From Saccharothrix espanaensis DSM 44229 (GTDB taxonomy: Bacteria; Actinomycetota; Actinomycetes; Mycobacteriales; Pseudonocardiaceae): 64,000 nucleotides of DNA. The notes beneath the pieces were generated by a model that was not told the origin of the DNA, ran no database searches, and saw only the letters and a program-made list of their open reading frames with translations. Below are positions 26,169 through 35,262 of the stretch, one piece after another. The stretch is from assembly GCF_000328705.1 (NCBI RefSeq), contig NC_019673.1, forward strand, positions 7,761,501 to 7,825,500. Direction: 5' to 3'. Position numbers and translations under genes: made by a program. How positions within the stretch are numbered: position 1 is the first letter of the stretch; each line of letters starts with the position of its first letter.

Positions 26169-27185
26169 CTACTGCCCGTTGAACTTCGACCGCACCTTGT
26201 CCGCCGCGCCCACGAGCACGTCGCCGACCTCGTTGAGCACCTTGACCAGCGGGTCCTCCGAGCGCTGCGCGGAGTCCTTGTAGGACTTCGCCGCGGACTT
26301 GATGTCCTCGGTGAAGGTGGAGGTCGGCTGGTCGTCGTCGCGCCGCGGGTAGGTGCCGGTGAGGATCTCCCGGTACTGCTCGCCGGCCGCCCACCGCTGG
26401 AGCTCGGCGGCCCGCACGACGGCCATCGGGTGCGTGCTGCGCCAGGTCTTGATCAGCTTGAGCAGGCTGTCCCGGACGTCCTCGACCTGCTCGTACTCCT
26501 TGGCCTGCTTGAGGAACTCGGCGGTGTCCACCTGGGACAGGTCCATCCCGCCGGCCAGCGCCACGTGCACCCGCAGCGCCGCCGCCGGGTCCTGGCAGAC
26601 CAGCAGCCCGGCCCGGTCGCAGCTCAGCTCGGTCTTGCGGTACCACTCCAGCAGCGCCGCGATCACCGCGCGCACCGCCCAGAACCCGGCCGGCATCCAG
26701 CCCAGCCCGTGCTGGAGCTCCATCAGCCGGTACAGGATCGTCTGGTACAGCGCGTGCCCGGACAGCACGTGGCCCATCTCGTGGCCGATCACGAACCGCC
26801 GGCTGTCGTTGTCCAGCAGCTCCAGCAGGCCGGTCGACAGCACGATGAACGGCTTGTCGATGCCCAGCGTCCGCGCGTACACCTGCGGGTCGCGCTGCAC
26901 GAACAGCTCCGGCACCGGGTCGAGGTCCAGCGCGGCCGCCGCCTCCAGCCGGATCCGGTCCAGGTCCGGGTACTGCTTGGGCCCCACGCGGATCGCGGAC
27001 GCCACGTAGATCAGGCGTTCACCCCTTTCAGTGAACGCACCTGCCACCGCCTGCAACACGGGCCCGATTCCCGGCACCGCGCGCAAGACCGCCAACGCCC
27101 CCCTGTCGACCGGGTGCTCGTAAGCCCGCGGGCTGATGCCCGGGAAACGAACACGCGCCGTCGACCGCTCGATCTCCTCGCTCAT
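26169..27185 (-). CDS. M48-family zinc metallopeptidase
   Basis: The 338-residue protein has the zinc-binding HEMGHVLSGH near residue 138 and a downstream TELSCDRAGLL segment supplying the third ligand. The N-terminal half includes PVPELFVQRDPQVYARTLG and PFIVLSTGLLEL, as in HtpX/Ste24-like peptidases. One or two hydrophobic stretches (GFWAVRAVIAALL) suggest membrane association. A charged C-terminal tail (residues about 285-338) is poorly conserved. ATG 27185 starts MSEEIERST. It is divergent from an alpha/beta hydrolase 69 bases away. Confidence 0.88.
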   Translation of the reverse strand: MSEEIERSTARVRFPGISPRAYEHPVDRGALAVLRAVPGIGPVLQAVAGAFTERGERLIYVASAIRVGPKQYPDLDRIRLEAAAALDLDPVPELFVQRDPQVYARTLGIDKPFIVLSTGLLELLDNDSRRFVIGHEMGHVLSGHALYQTILYRLMELQHGLGWMPAGFWAVRAVIAALLEWYRKTELSCDRAGLLVCQDPAAALRVHVALAGGMDLSQVDTAEFLKQAKEYEQVEDVRDSLLKLIKTWRSTHPMAVVRAAELQRWAAGEQYREILTGTYPRRDDDQPTSTFTEDIKSAAKSYKDSAQRSEDPLVKVLNEVGDVLVGAADKVRSKFNGQ

Positions 27186-27254
27186 GCCCTCCAGACTGCC
27201 ACGACCCGCGACGGGCAACTCCCGAAAGGCGCAATCGGCGTGCACACTGACGCG

Positions 27255-28187
27255 ATGACCGCTGACGTGCTCGGTACCGACTACGAGACCCGGACGCTGC
27301 CGCTGGGCGGCGGGGACGTGACCGCGACCCTGGTCCGCCGCCGCGCCCAGCCCGCGACCAGGGGTGCCGTGCTCTACGTCCACGGCTTCGCCGACTACTT
27401 CTTCCAGAAGCACGTCGCCGAGCACTTCACCGCGCGCGGCTACGACTTCTACGCGATCGACCTGCGCGCGTACGGCCGGTCCCTCAAGCCCGGCCAGGCC
27501 GCGAACTACGTGACGGACCTGGCCGAGCACTTCGAGGAGATCGACGCGGCGGTGCGGCTGATCCGCGAGGAGGACCACCACGAGCGGCTGGTGGTGATGG
27601 GCCACTCGACCGGCGGGCTGATCACGTCGCTGTGGGCGGACGAACGCCGCGCGGACGACGTGCTGGACGCGTTGGTGCTCAACAGCCCGTGGCTCGACCT
27701 GGCCGAACCGTGGATCACGCGCACGGTCGGCACCGCGTTCATCCGGGGCATCGGCCGGGTCGCGCCGCGGGTGGTCCTCAAGGGCGGCATGGGCCCGGTG
27801 TACGGCGAGAGCATCCACGCCGACCACCACGGCGAGTGGGACTTCGACACGACGTGGAAGCCGATCGAGGCGTTCCCGGTGCTCGCGGGCTGGCTGCGCG
27901 CGGTGCGCCGGGGCCAGGCCCGGCTGCACCGGGGGCTGGACGTGCGGGTGCCGGTCCTGGTGCTGCGCTCCGGCCGGAGCCTGCTCAAGGCCAAGGCGTG
28001 GTCGCCCGAGGCGATGACGGCGGACACCGTGCTGGACGTGGAGCACATGCGGCGGTGGGCCCCGAAGATCGGCCGGGACGTGACGGTCGTCCAGGTGGAC
28101 AACGGGATGCACGACCTGTTCCTGTCGGCGGGGCCGGTGCGGGAACGGGCGCTCGCCGAGATCGACGAGTTCCTCGACCGCGTCTAG
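27255..28187 (+). CDS. Alpha/beta hydrolase (serine lipase/esterase-like)
   Basis: The 310-residue protein has the fold's landmarks: GAVLYVHGFADYFFQKH (oxyanion loop), nucleophile elbow MGHSTGGLITS near residue 118 and the late histidine in NGMHDLFLSA. The order is similar to monoacylglycerol-lipase-like hydrolases. The substrate is unknown. Its stop overlaps the VOC gene's stop by four bases on the opposite strand. Confidence 0.88.
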   Translation: MTADVLGTDYETRTLPLGGGDVTATLVRRRAQPATRGAVLYVHGFADYFFQKHVAEHFTARGYDFYAIDLRAYGRSLKPGQAANYVTDLAEHFEEIDAAVRLIREEDHHERLVVMGHSTGGLITSLWADERRADDVLDALVLNSPWLDLAEPWITRTVGTAFIRGIGRVAPRVVLKGGMGPVYGESIHADHHGEWDFDTTWKPIEAFPVLAGWLRAVRRGQARLHRGLDVRVPVLVLRSGRSLLKAKAWSPEAMTADTVLDVEHMRRWAPKIGRDVTVVQVDNGMHDLFLSAGPVRERALAEIDEFLDRV

Positions 28188-28597
28188 CGCTCGTGCGGCT
28201 GCGGGCGGTGGTGGACGTACTCGACCACCGTCCCGTCCGGGTGGCGCGCGGTGAACCCGACACCGGTCGGCACGTCGATCGGCGGGTCGGTGATCACCGC
28301 GCCCTCGGCCGCCAGGCGTTCGAGGTAGCCGGCGACGTCGTCCACGAGCAGCGTGCCGTGGGTGGCGCGGAACGGCCGCGTGGTCTCGTCATCGCCCTCG
28401 ATGATCAGGAACGCGCCGACGGTCGCCAGGGACAGCCCCTTCTCCGGGTACGGGGTGCGCAGGTCGGCCTCGACGCCCAAAAGCCGCTCGTAGAAGCCGA
28501 TGGCGTCGTCGAGGGTGCCGGGCTGGACGAAAGCCCTGATGTACACGCGGGGTTCGGTGCGGTCGGAAGAGTCGGTGTCGCGTCGCCACAAGGTCAT
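28184..28597 (-). CDS. VOC/glyoxalase-family protein
   Basis: The 137-residue protein has a single vicinal-oxygen-chelate module pair. RVYIRAFVQPGTLDDAIGFY begins it and GVGFTARHPDGTVVEYVHHR ends it, typical of the glyoxalase/bleomycin-resistance/dioxygenase superfamily. It may bind a metal or a small molecule. Its start is 79 bases from a divergent helix-turn-helix regulator. Confidence 0.82.
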   Translation of the reverse strand: MTLWRRDTDSSDRTEPRVYIRAFVQPGTLDDAIGFYERLLGVEADLRTPYPEKGLSLATVGAFLIIEGDDETTRPFRATHGTLLVDDVAGYLERLAAEGAVITDPPIDVPTGVGFTARHPDGTVVEYVHHRPQPHER

Positions 28598-28676
28598 GGC
28601 ACCAATGCTGGCCCGGCCGCGTCCAGCGGGCGAGACAGCGGTTTGTGCCGTTAGTGGCGGTAATAGGCTCGGGCGC

Positions 28677-29411
28677 ATGTCGACCAGACAGGAGTTGGGG
28701 CGGTTCCTGCGGGCGCACCGGGCGCTGCTCGACCCGGCGGACGTCGGGTTGGCGGCGGGCCGCCGGCGGCGGACGCCGGGGTTGCGGCGCGAGGAGGTCG
28801 CGGCGCTGTCCGGGGTCGGGCTGGCCTGGTACACGTGGCTGGAGCAGGGCCGGGTGGACACCTCCCGGCAGGTGCTCGACGCGGTCGCGCGGGCGTTGCG
28901 GCTGGACGCGGACGCGCACCGGCACGTGCTGGCGCTGGCCGGGCTGCGCGCGGAGGTCCCGGCCGCCGACCTGGCCGGGCTGCGGCCGCTGGTGGACGGG
29001 CTGGCCACGCCGGCGGCGGTGGTGGACCGGCGGTTCGACGTGGTGGCGGCCAACGCCGGGTTCACGGCGCTGGCCCTGCCGGACCGCAACCTGGTGCTGG
29101 CCTTCACCGACCCGGCCTGGCGGGTCCGCACCCCGGACTGGGAACCGTTGGCGCGCACCGTGTTCCGCCAGTTCCGGGCGCAGGCCGACCGGTCGCCGGA
29201 CGACCCGAGGTTCGCGGAGCTGCTGCGGGACCTGCCGTCCCGGCGCGGCGACCTCGCGCCGTGGTGGGAGTGCCGCGCGGTGCTGGAGTTCCAGGCGGCG
29301 GAGGCGACCGTGGACGGGCGGCCGTGGCGGTTCGCGCTGCTGCGGCCGGGCGCGGACCCGGAGGCCGGCGTGCTGGTGCTCAGCGCAGGTGCCCGACCGC
29401 CGGCCGGGTAG
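28677..29411 (+). CDS. MmyB-like helix-turn-helix regulator
   Basis: The 244-residue protein has an XRE-type N-terminal domain (RRTPGLRREEVAALSGVGLA, then WYTWLEQGRVDTSRQVLDAV) and a C-terminal MmyB ligand-binding domain (PAAVVDRRFDVVAANAGFTA to WWECRAVLEFQ). Members bind fatty acids in some cases and commonly control an adjacent oxidoreductase. Here the divergent neighbour is the VOC protein, the likely target. Confidence 0.88.
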   Translation: MSTRQELGRFLRAHRALLDPADVGLAAGRRRRTPGLRREEVAALSGVGLAWYTWLEQGRVDTSRQVLDAVARALRLDADAHRHVLALAGLRAEVPAADLAGLRPLVDGLATPAAVVDRRFDVVAANAGFTALALPDRNLVLAFTDPAWRVRTPDWEPLARTVFRQFRAQADRSPDDPRFAELLRDLPSRRGDLAPWWECRAVLEFQAAEATVDGRPWRFALLRPGADPEAGVLVLSAGARPPAG

Positions 29412-29549
29412 CCGACCACGGTGATTTCGTCGCGCACGGTCGGCCGCGTACGGGACCCGGAATTCCTGCGCTGGTAACGGTTCCAGGCCCACTCGGCCGT
29501 GCGGCCGGCGGCGGTGCGGCCACGGTTCCGGACGCCCGGAGCGGGACGT

Positions 29550-30137
29550 CTACGTGGCGAGGAGGCCGGCCCGCGCGGCGGCGAGGGCGGTACGGGCCGC
29601 GTGTTCGGCGGTGGCCCGGTCGATCGGCTCGTCGGTGATGAAGATCCGGTAGTAGAGCGGGGCGCAGGTCTGGCGGACCACCTCGACCGGGTCGGTGTCG
29701 GCCGGGACCTCGCCGCGCTGGATCGCCCTGGTGACGACGACGGCGGCCTGGGCGTGCCGGGCGGCGTAGAAGTCCTTCTTGGCCCGGCGCGCCCGGCTGG
29801 ACTGCAACGCCGCCGTGACGACCGCTTCCGGGACCGCGCTGCGGCCGGGGTCGGTGAAGACGTCCACGACCTCGGTGGCGATGGCGATCAGGTCGCCTTC
29901 GAGCGTGCCGGTGTCGGGGACGGGCCACTCGACGTCGCGGCTGCTGTCGAGCGCGTCGGCGATGAGCACGTCGACGGTGCCCCAACGGCGGTAGACGGTC
30001 GTCTTGTGCACGCCCGCGCGGTCGGCCACGTTCTCGACGGTCATGCCCAGGTAGCCGCGCTGGACGAGTTCGGCGTAGGTGGCGTCGAGGACGTCGGCGC
30101 GGACGCGGGCGGAACGCCCACCGGGTCGGTTGCTCAC
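29550..30137 (-). CDS. TetR-family regulator of the adjacent acetyltransferase
   Basis: The 195-residue protein has a TetR helix-turn-helix: RADVLDATYAELVQRGYLGM, then VADRAGVHKTTVYRRWG. The C-terminal half is of the TetR_C type with DPVEVVRQTCAPLYYRIFI. GTG 30137 was chosen because it follows GGGAG; earlier codons lack family similarity. It is divergent from a Vat-type acetyltransferase, and four related operator repeats lie between them (30173-30316), so it most likely represses both genes until an inducer binds. Confidence 0.87.
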   Translation of the reverse strand: MSNRPGGRSARVRADVLDATYAELVQRGYLGMTVENVADRAGVHKTTVYRRWGTVDVLIADALDSSRDVEWPVPDTGTLEGDLIAIATEVVDVFTDPGRSAVPEAVVTAALQSSRARRAKKDFYAARHAQAAVVVTRAIQRGEVPADTDPVEVVRQTCAPLYYRIFITDEPIDRATAEHAARTALAAARAGLLAT

Positions 30138-30172
30138 GGCTCTCCCGTTCTCGCGTGCAATGCCGCGAATGC

Positions 30173-30316
30173 TAACGCAACCCAAGTTGCATTAACAGCT
30201 TCCGCGCCTTAAACGCAACACGAGTTGCACGAACGGCTCCGCTGGACGCACCTAACGCGACCGAGGTTGCGTTAGCCAACTCGGCGTGACACGGTAACGC
30301 AACACGAGTTGCGATT
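30173..30316. promoter_or_regulatory. Four TetR operator repeats
   Basis: Four related imperfect palindromes occur: at 30173-30194 (TAACGCAAC..GTTGCATTA), about 30212-30229 (AACGCAAC..GTTGCAC), 30253-30274 (TAACGCGACCGAGGTTGCGT) and 30295-30316 (TAACGCAACACGAGTTGCG). The shared half-site is ACGCAAC/GTTGCGT. The last ends about ten bases before the acetyltransferase start. They flank both divergent promoters. Confidence 0.8.
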
Positions 30317-30326
30317 AGGAGTAGCT

Positions 30327-30986
30327 GTGACGCCCAGCCCGACCGTCCTGCACCCCATGCCCGAGCACCCCAGGGTGGTGCTGCTCAGGCCCCTGGTGGA
30401 GGGCTCGCCGACGATCGAGGTCGGCGACTACACCTACTACGACGACCCGGAGCACGCGACGGAGTTCGCCACCCGCAACGTGCTCTACGGGTACGGCCGG
30501 GAGAAGCTGGTCATCGGCCGGTTCTGCGCCCTGGCCACCGACACCCGGTTCATCATGGCCGGCGCGAACCACCTGACCACCGGCGTCTCCACGTTCCCGT
30601 TCACGATCTTCGGCGGCCAGTGGGCCGAGTCCACCCTCGACCTGATGACGACCATGCGGACGCGCGGCGACACGGTCGTCGGCAACGACGTCTGGTTCGG
30701 CTACGACACCACCGTCATGCCCGGCGTGCGCATCGGCGACGGCGCGATCATCGCCACCGGCGCGGTGGTGACGTCCGACGTCCCGCCGTACACCGTGGTC
30801 GGCGGCAACCCCGCGCGGCCGGTGAAGCAGCGCTACTCCGACGACGGCGTCGACCTGCTGCTGCGCGCGGCGTGGTGGGACTGGCCGATCGACCTCGTCA
30901 CGGCGAACGTCCGCACGATCATGTCCGGCACGCCGGAGCAGGTCGCCGACATCGCGCGGGCCCACGGCCTGTTCCGGGCGGGGTGA
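30327..30986 (+). CDS. XAT-family O-acetyltransferase (Vat/CatB-like)
   Basis: The 219-residue left-handed beta-helix enzyme has the xenobiotic-acetyltransferase signatures: GRFCALATDTRFIMAGANH with the catalytic His, VSTFPFTIFGGQW, then GNDVWFGYDTTVMPGVRIGD and VVGGNPARPVK. Vat enzymes acetylate streptogramin A and CatB-type enzymes chloramphenicol, but most genomic members have unknown substrates. GTG 30327 is preceded by AGGAG. A divergent TetR regulator and four operators suggest inducible expression, consistent with a resistance or detoxification role that is inferred only. Confidence 0.87.
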   Translation: MTPSPTVLHPMPEHPRVVLLRPLVEGSPTIEVGDYTYYDDPEHATEFATRNVLYGYGREKLVIGRFCALATDTRFIMAGANHLTTGVSTFPFTIFGGQWAESTLDLMTTMRTRGDTVVGNDVWFGYDTTVMPGVRIGDGAIIATGAVVTSDVPPYTVVGGNPARPVKQRYSDDGVDLLLRAAWWDWPIDLVTANVRTIMSGTPEQVADIARAHGLFRAG

Positions 30987-31166
30987 TCGGCGGGCGACCG
31001 TCGCTTTCGGACGCGGCCCGCGCGGGGCCGGTTGCCGCCCGGTGGTGGGCCGGACGGACGTGCCGCGCGGCGCGGTCCCGGCGCACCCGGTCGCGGACCA
31101 GTCGATCGGTCTAGCGCGTTCGCCCGCGCCGGGCGCGATCATTGTCCGGCGCGAGGGAGGTCGCCC

Positions 31167-33119
31167 ATGGCCGACGAGCAGGCCGACGAACGGGAAGAGT
31201 TCAACCGCTACTGCGACGTGACCATGCGGGGCGGGACCACGAGCGGCGTGGTCTACCCGTGGGCGGTGGTGGAACTGGCCCGGCACTACCGGTTCCGGTC
31301 GCTGGGCGGGGCTTCGGCCGGGGCCATCGCGGCCGCGTTCACCGCCGCCGCCGAGAAGGGGCGCGAGCGGGGCGGGTTCGACCGGCTCGCCGAGACGATC
31401 CGGTGGTTCGCCGCGCCCGGCTGGCGGATGGCGCAGCTCTTCCAGCCCGCCGAGTCGACCCGCAAGCTGTACCGGATCGTCGCGGCCTCCATGCAGTCGC
31501 GCGGCACGACCGGGCGCAGCGCGACCACGTGCCTGATCCTCGCCCTGCTCGGCGCGATCGGGTTCCGGGCCAAGGCAGCGCTGGCGCTGGCCGTCCTGCT
31601 GTGGCTGGTCGGGCCGGTCGCGTGGTTCCTGGCGGTCGACTGGGGCGGGACGCCGACCTGGCTGCTGGTCGGGGTGATCGCGCTGGTCGCGGTCGCGGTG
31701 CCGCCGATCGTGGTGCGGCTGCGGCCCCGCCGCAGGTCCACGACGTCCGGGTGGTCGGCGTGGGCCCGCCGGCTCGGCACGGCGCTGCTGCTGGTCGTGC
31801 CGCTGGTCCCGGTGCTGGTGGCGATGTCCTGGCGCTTGGCGGACTTCGCGTCGCTGGCCGTCGCGGTGGTGTGGTGGCTGGTGCTCGGGTTCGCGTGCCT
31901 GAGCGCGGTGGCGCTCACCTACCTGTTGGGGGCCAAGCGATTCCTCGACCGGATGGCGACCAAGGTCCACTTCGGACTGGTGCCGGGCACGGGCACCTTC
32001 AAGGCGAACTTCTGGGACCGGCGGTGCGGTGTGCCGGCCTCGACCGGGGTGCCGCCGATCGCCGAGTGGTTCACCACCGAGCTCGACGAGCTGTCCGGCG
32101 TCACCGACCTGAAGTTCTCGCACCTCACCACGAACCTGGTGCTGATGACCACGGACCTCTCCGAGGGCCGCCCCTACCGGCTGCCGTTCACCGAGCCCGC
32201 CGCGCCCTGGCTGTACTGCGAGCGGTGCCTGGAGTACGTCGTGCCGCAACGGGTCGTGCGCGCGATCGGCGGCGCCGAGACCGGGCACCGGTGCCCGCTG
32301 CACCCCGAGGACGCGCTGCGCGACCTGCCCGCCGACCTGCCGGTCGCGCTGGCGGTGCGGATGAGCATGCCGCTGCCGGGCCTGATCGCGGCGGTGCCGC
32401 TGTGCCGGGCGGAGCCGCTGCCCCGCGTGCACTGGTTCTCCGACGGCGGGATCACCAGCAACTTCCCGATCCACTTCTTCGACACGCTGCTGCCGCGCTG
32501 GCCGACGTTCGGCCTCACGCTCGGCCCGTACCCGGGTCCGGACGCGCCGCCGGTGTGGCTGCCCGAGCAGGACGCGGCGACCTCCGGCACGCCGTGGAGC
32601 GAGATCGGCGGGGTGGGGCGGTTCGCGGCGTCGATCCTGAACACGATGCTGGACTGGCGGGACACGATGCAGTCCGCGCTGCCCGGCTACCGGGGCCGGA
32701 TCGCGCAGGTCCGGCTGGCCGACCACGAGGGCGGCACGAACCTGTTCATGCGCCCGGAGACGATCCTGGCCCTGGCCGAGCGCGGCAGGGCGGCGGGCGA
32801 GCTGCTGCGCACCCGCTTCACCGCCGACGACGCGGCCGACACCGACCGCTACCGCTGGATCCGGATGCGCCTGGCGATGCGCGAGTACCAGCAGCTGGGC
32901 GACCAGGCCCGGCGGCGCTCGGAGCTGTACAAGGACCTGGCGGAGGACTACCCGATCCCGGAGGACCTGAAGGACTGGTTCGAGGTGCCGCCCGGTGGCG
33001 CGGACCCGAACGCCACCGACATCGCGCTGATCCTCGACGCCCTGGGCGCGGTCGGCTCGGCCCGGTTCGACGGCGAGCCGCCGGTGGACCCGGACCTGCG
33101 GCTGAGCCCGCCGGAGTGA
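31167..33119 (+). CDS. Patatin-like phospholipase with membrane insertion
   Basis: The 650-residue protein has the patatin oxyanion/nucleophile region GGTTSGVVYPWAVVELA and LGGASAGAIAAAF (Ser near residue 51), and the catalytic Asp in SDGGITSNFPIHFF near residue 430. Between them sit about four hydrophobic segments (for example ATTCLILALLGAIGF, LALAVLLWLVGPVAWFLAV, LVGVIALVAVAVPPIVV, LLVVPLVPVLVAM), unusual for a soluble patatin. Members hydrolyse phospholipid acyl chains; the membrane part would anchor it. ATG 31167 follows GAGGGAGG. It is convergent with mtr, with a terminator between. Confidence 0.85.
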   Translation: MADEQADEREEFNRYCDVTMRGGTTSGVVYPWAVVELARHYRFRSLGGASAGAIAAAFTAAAEKGRERGGFDRLAETIRWFAAPGWRMAQLFQPAESTRKLYRIVAASMQSRGTTGRSATTCLILALLGAIGFRAKAALALAVLLWLVGPVAWFLAVDWGGTPTWLLVGVIALVAVAVPPIVVRLRPRRRSTTSGWSAWARRLGTALLLVVPLVPVLVAMSWRLADFASLAVAVVWWLVLGFACLSAVALTYLLGAKRFLDRMATKVHFGLVPGTGTFKANFWDRRCGVPASTGVPPIAEWFTTELDELSGVTDLKFSHLTTNLVLMTTDLSEGRPYRLPFTEPAAPWLYCERCLEYVVPQRVVRAIGGAETGHRCPLHPEDALRDLPADLPVALAVRMSMPLPGLIAAVPLCRAEPLPRVHWFSDGGITSNFPIHFFDTLLPRWPTFGLTLGPYPGPDAPPVWLPEQDAATSGTPWSEIGGVGRFAASILNTMLDWRDTMQSALPGYRGRIAQVRLADHEGGTNLFMRPETILALAERGRAAGELLRTRFTADDAADTDRYRWIRMRLAMREYQQLGDQARRRSELYKDLAEDYPIPEDLKDWFEVPPGGADPNATDIALILDALGAVGSARFDGEPPVDPDLRLSPPE

Positions 33120-33125
33120 CCCGGA

Positions 33126-33159
33126 CCGCGCCCCGCCCCGAGGTCCGGGCGGGGCGCGG
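33126..33159. terminator. Bidirectional terminator, 13-bp stem
   Basis: CCGCGCCCCGCCC (33126-33138) pairs perfectly with 33147-33159 around an eight-base loop, between the convergent patatin-like gene and mtr. Confidence 0.8.
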
Positions 33160-33164
33160 CGGGC

Positions 33165-34571
33165 TCAGTCCAGGTCGAGGTTGAGCAGGGCGTTCTCGAT
33201 GACCTCGGGCATCGCGGGGTGGATCCAGTACTGGCCGCGGGCCATCGACCGCGCGTCCAGGCCGAAGCTCATCGCCTGGATCACGGGCTGGATCACGCTC
33301 GACGCCTGCGGCCCGATGACGTGCGCGCCGAGCAGCTGCCCGGTCGCCGGGTCGGCCAGCACCTTGGCGAAGCCGGTGTCGTCCTCCATCGCCCAGCCGT
33401 AGGCGATGGCCGCGTAGTCCTGCTTGGCCGCCACGTACCGCACGTCGAGCGCCTTCGCCCGCTCCTCGGTCAGCCCGACGGACGCGATCTGCGGCGAGGA
33501 GAACACCGCCGACGGCACGAACCGGTGGTCCGCGGCCACGAGGTCACCGGGGTGCAGCAGGTTGTGCTGGACGACCCGCGCCTCGTGGTTGGCCACGTGC
33601 TTGAGCTGGTGCTCCGAGCTGATGTCGCCCAGCGCCCACACGCCGGCCGCGGAGGTGCGCTGGTACTCGTCCACCACGACCCGGCCGTCCGGGTGCACGT
33701 CGATCCCGGCGGTGGCCAGGTCCAGCAGGTCGGAGTTGGGCGTGCGGCCGACCGCGACGAGCAGTTCGTCCGACGCCACCACCTCGTCGCCGGTCGGGCC
33801 TTCCAGGTGCAGCCGCACCTCGCCGTCGACGCGTTCGGCGCGCACCGCCTTGCGGCCCAGCCGCACGTCCCACCTCTGCCCGGCGATCTCGGTGAAGCGG
33901 GCGGCGACGTCGTGGTCCTCGTTGCGCAGCAACAGGTTCGAGCGGCCCACCACGGTGACCTCGACGCCGAACGACGAGAACACATGCGCGAACTCGGCCG
34001 CGACGAACCCGCTGCCCAGGATGGTCAGCCGCTTCGGCAGGGCGTCGAGCCGCATGATCGTGTCCGACGTGTGGTAGCCGACCGAGGCGAGGTCCGCGAC
34101 GTCGGGCAGCACCGGGCGGGAGCCCGCGGCGAGCACGAACCGGTCGGCGGTGATCACCTCGCCGGTGCCGGTGTCCAGCGTCCGCGGTCCGACGAACCGC
34201 GCGGTGCCCTCGAACACGGTGGTGTTCGGGTTCTCCTCGGCCCGCCAGCGCCGCCCGCCCGCCGAGATCGGGTCGATGCGGCCGAAGATCCGGTCCCGCA
34301 CGTCGGTCCACCGGACGCCGTCCAGGGTCGCGTCGACGCCCAGCCGCGCGCCCGCGGCGGGTGCGGCGGCCAGGTCGGCGGTGTGCACGAACATCTTGGT
34401 GGGGATGCACCCGACGTTCAGGCACGTGCCGCCGAACACCCCCTTCTCGACGATCGCGATGTCCCAGCCCGCGAATCGCTCGTCGGCGATCGAGTTGCCG
34501 GAGCCGGAACCGATGATGACCAGGTCGAAGTGCCTCACGTCCTGGTTGAACCCCGGACGCGAGGCGCTCAT
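33165..34571 (-). CDS. mtr: Mycothione reductase
   Basis: The 468-residue flavoprotein has an N-terminal FAD-binding GSGSGNS, a redox-active disulfide [15 protein letters not shown] near residue 48 and an NAD(P)H-binding [14 protein letters not shown] near residue 180. It ends [15 protein letters not shown], matching mycothione reductases. It reduces mycothione to mycothiol with NADPH, maintaining the main actinobacterial thiol. ATG 34571 is eight bases after the PEBP stop, implying cotranscription. It corresponds to M. tuberculosis Rv2855 in the same region of the chromosome. Confidence 0.93.
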   Translation of the reverse strand: MSASRPGFNQDVRHFDLVIIGSGSGNSIADERFAGWDIAIVEKGVFGGTCLNVGCIPTKMFVHTADLAAAPAAGARLGVDATLDGVRWTDVRDRIFGRIDPISAGGRRWRAEENPNTTVFEGTARFVGPRTLDTGTGEVITADRFVLAAGSRPVLPDVADLASVGYHTSDTIMRLDALPKRLTILGSGFVAAEFAHVFSSFGVEVTVVGRSNLLLRNEDHDVAARFTEIAGQRWDVRLGRKAVRAERVDGEVRLHLEGPTGDEVVASDELLVAVGRTPNSDLLDLATAGIDVHPDGRVVVDEYQRTSAAGVWALGDISSEHQLKHVANHEARVVQHNLLHPGDLVAADHRFVPSAVFSSPQIASVGLTEERAKALDVRYVAAKQDYAAIAYGWAMEDDTGFAKVLADPATGQLLGAHVIGPQASSVIQPVIQAMSFGLDARSMARGQYWIHPAMPEVIENALLNLDLD

Positions 34572-34578
34572 TCCCGGG

Positions 34579-35106
34579 TCAGCTCGCATACGTCGGGGTG
34601 ATGATCGCGCGGGCCAGCGTGTGGAAGGCCAGGGTGAAGCCCACCGCGGCAGGCGACGAGTCCGGCGTCACGTCCAGCGCGTCCACGTCCACCGCGTGCA
34701 CCACGAAGAAGTACCGGTGGGCCGGGTCGCCGGGCGGCGGGGCGGCACCGCCGAACGACCGGGTGCCGTAGTCGTTGCGCACGTGGAAAGCGCCGCCGGG
34801 CAGCGTGTCGTCGGACGCGCCCGCGCCGGTGGCCAGCGAGGTGGTGGACGCGGGCAGGTTCACCGCGACCCAGTGCCAGAAGCCGGACGGGGTGGGCGCG
34901 TCCGGGTCGAAGCAGGTGACCACGAAGCTCTTGGTGCCGGCCGGGAACCCGGACCAGGACAGGCTCGGCGAGGTGTCGCCGGCCGCGTGCACCTGGGCGT
35001 CGGGCAGGGTCTCGCCGTCGCGCACGTCGTCGGACGTCACGTCGAAGGCCGCCACGGCGGGCAGCAGCGAGTAGGGATCGGGAGCGACGGGGCGCTCAAG
35101 GCTCAT
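34579..35106 (-). CDS. YbhB/YbcL-family PEBP-like protein
   Basis: The 175-residue protein has the phosphatidylethanolamine-binding-protein core: [39 protein letters not shown], then [20 protein letters not shown]. The family's function in bacteria is unclear; some bind kinase-like targets. It lies directly upstream of mtr in one operon, as seen by the seven-base gap. Confidence 0.9.
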   Translation of the reverse strand: MSLERPVAPDPYSLLPAVAAFDVTSDDVRDGETLPDAQVHAAGDTSPSLSWSGFPAGTKSFVVTCFDPDAPTPSGFWHWVAVNLPASTTSLATGAGASDDTLPGGAFHVRNDYGTRSFGGAAPPPGDPAHRYFFVVHAVDVDALDVTPDSSPAAVGFTLAFHTLARAIITPTYAS

Positions 35107-35262
35107 CGGAGTCCTCCACACTCGGGTGACGGGACCCTACCGCCGGGTGAATCCGGTCGCAGAGTCGTCACGGGGCAACCCCCAGCACCCGGGGAGCGTC
35201 TAAAAATCGGGTAAGGCACCCTGATTCCGCAGGCGTGCCGAGCCCACGGGGGGATTTCCAGC

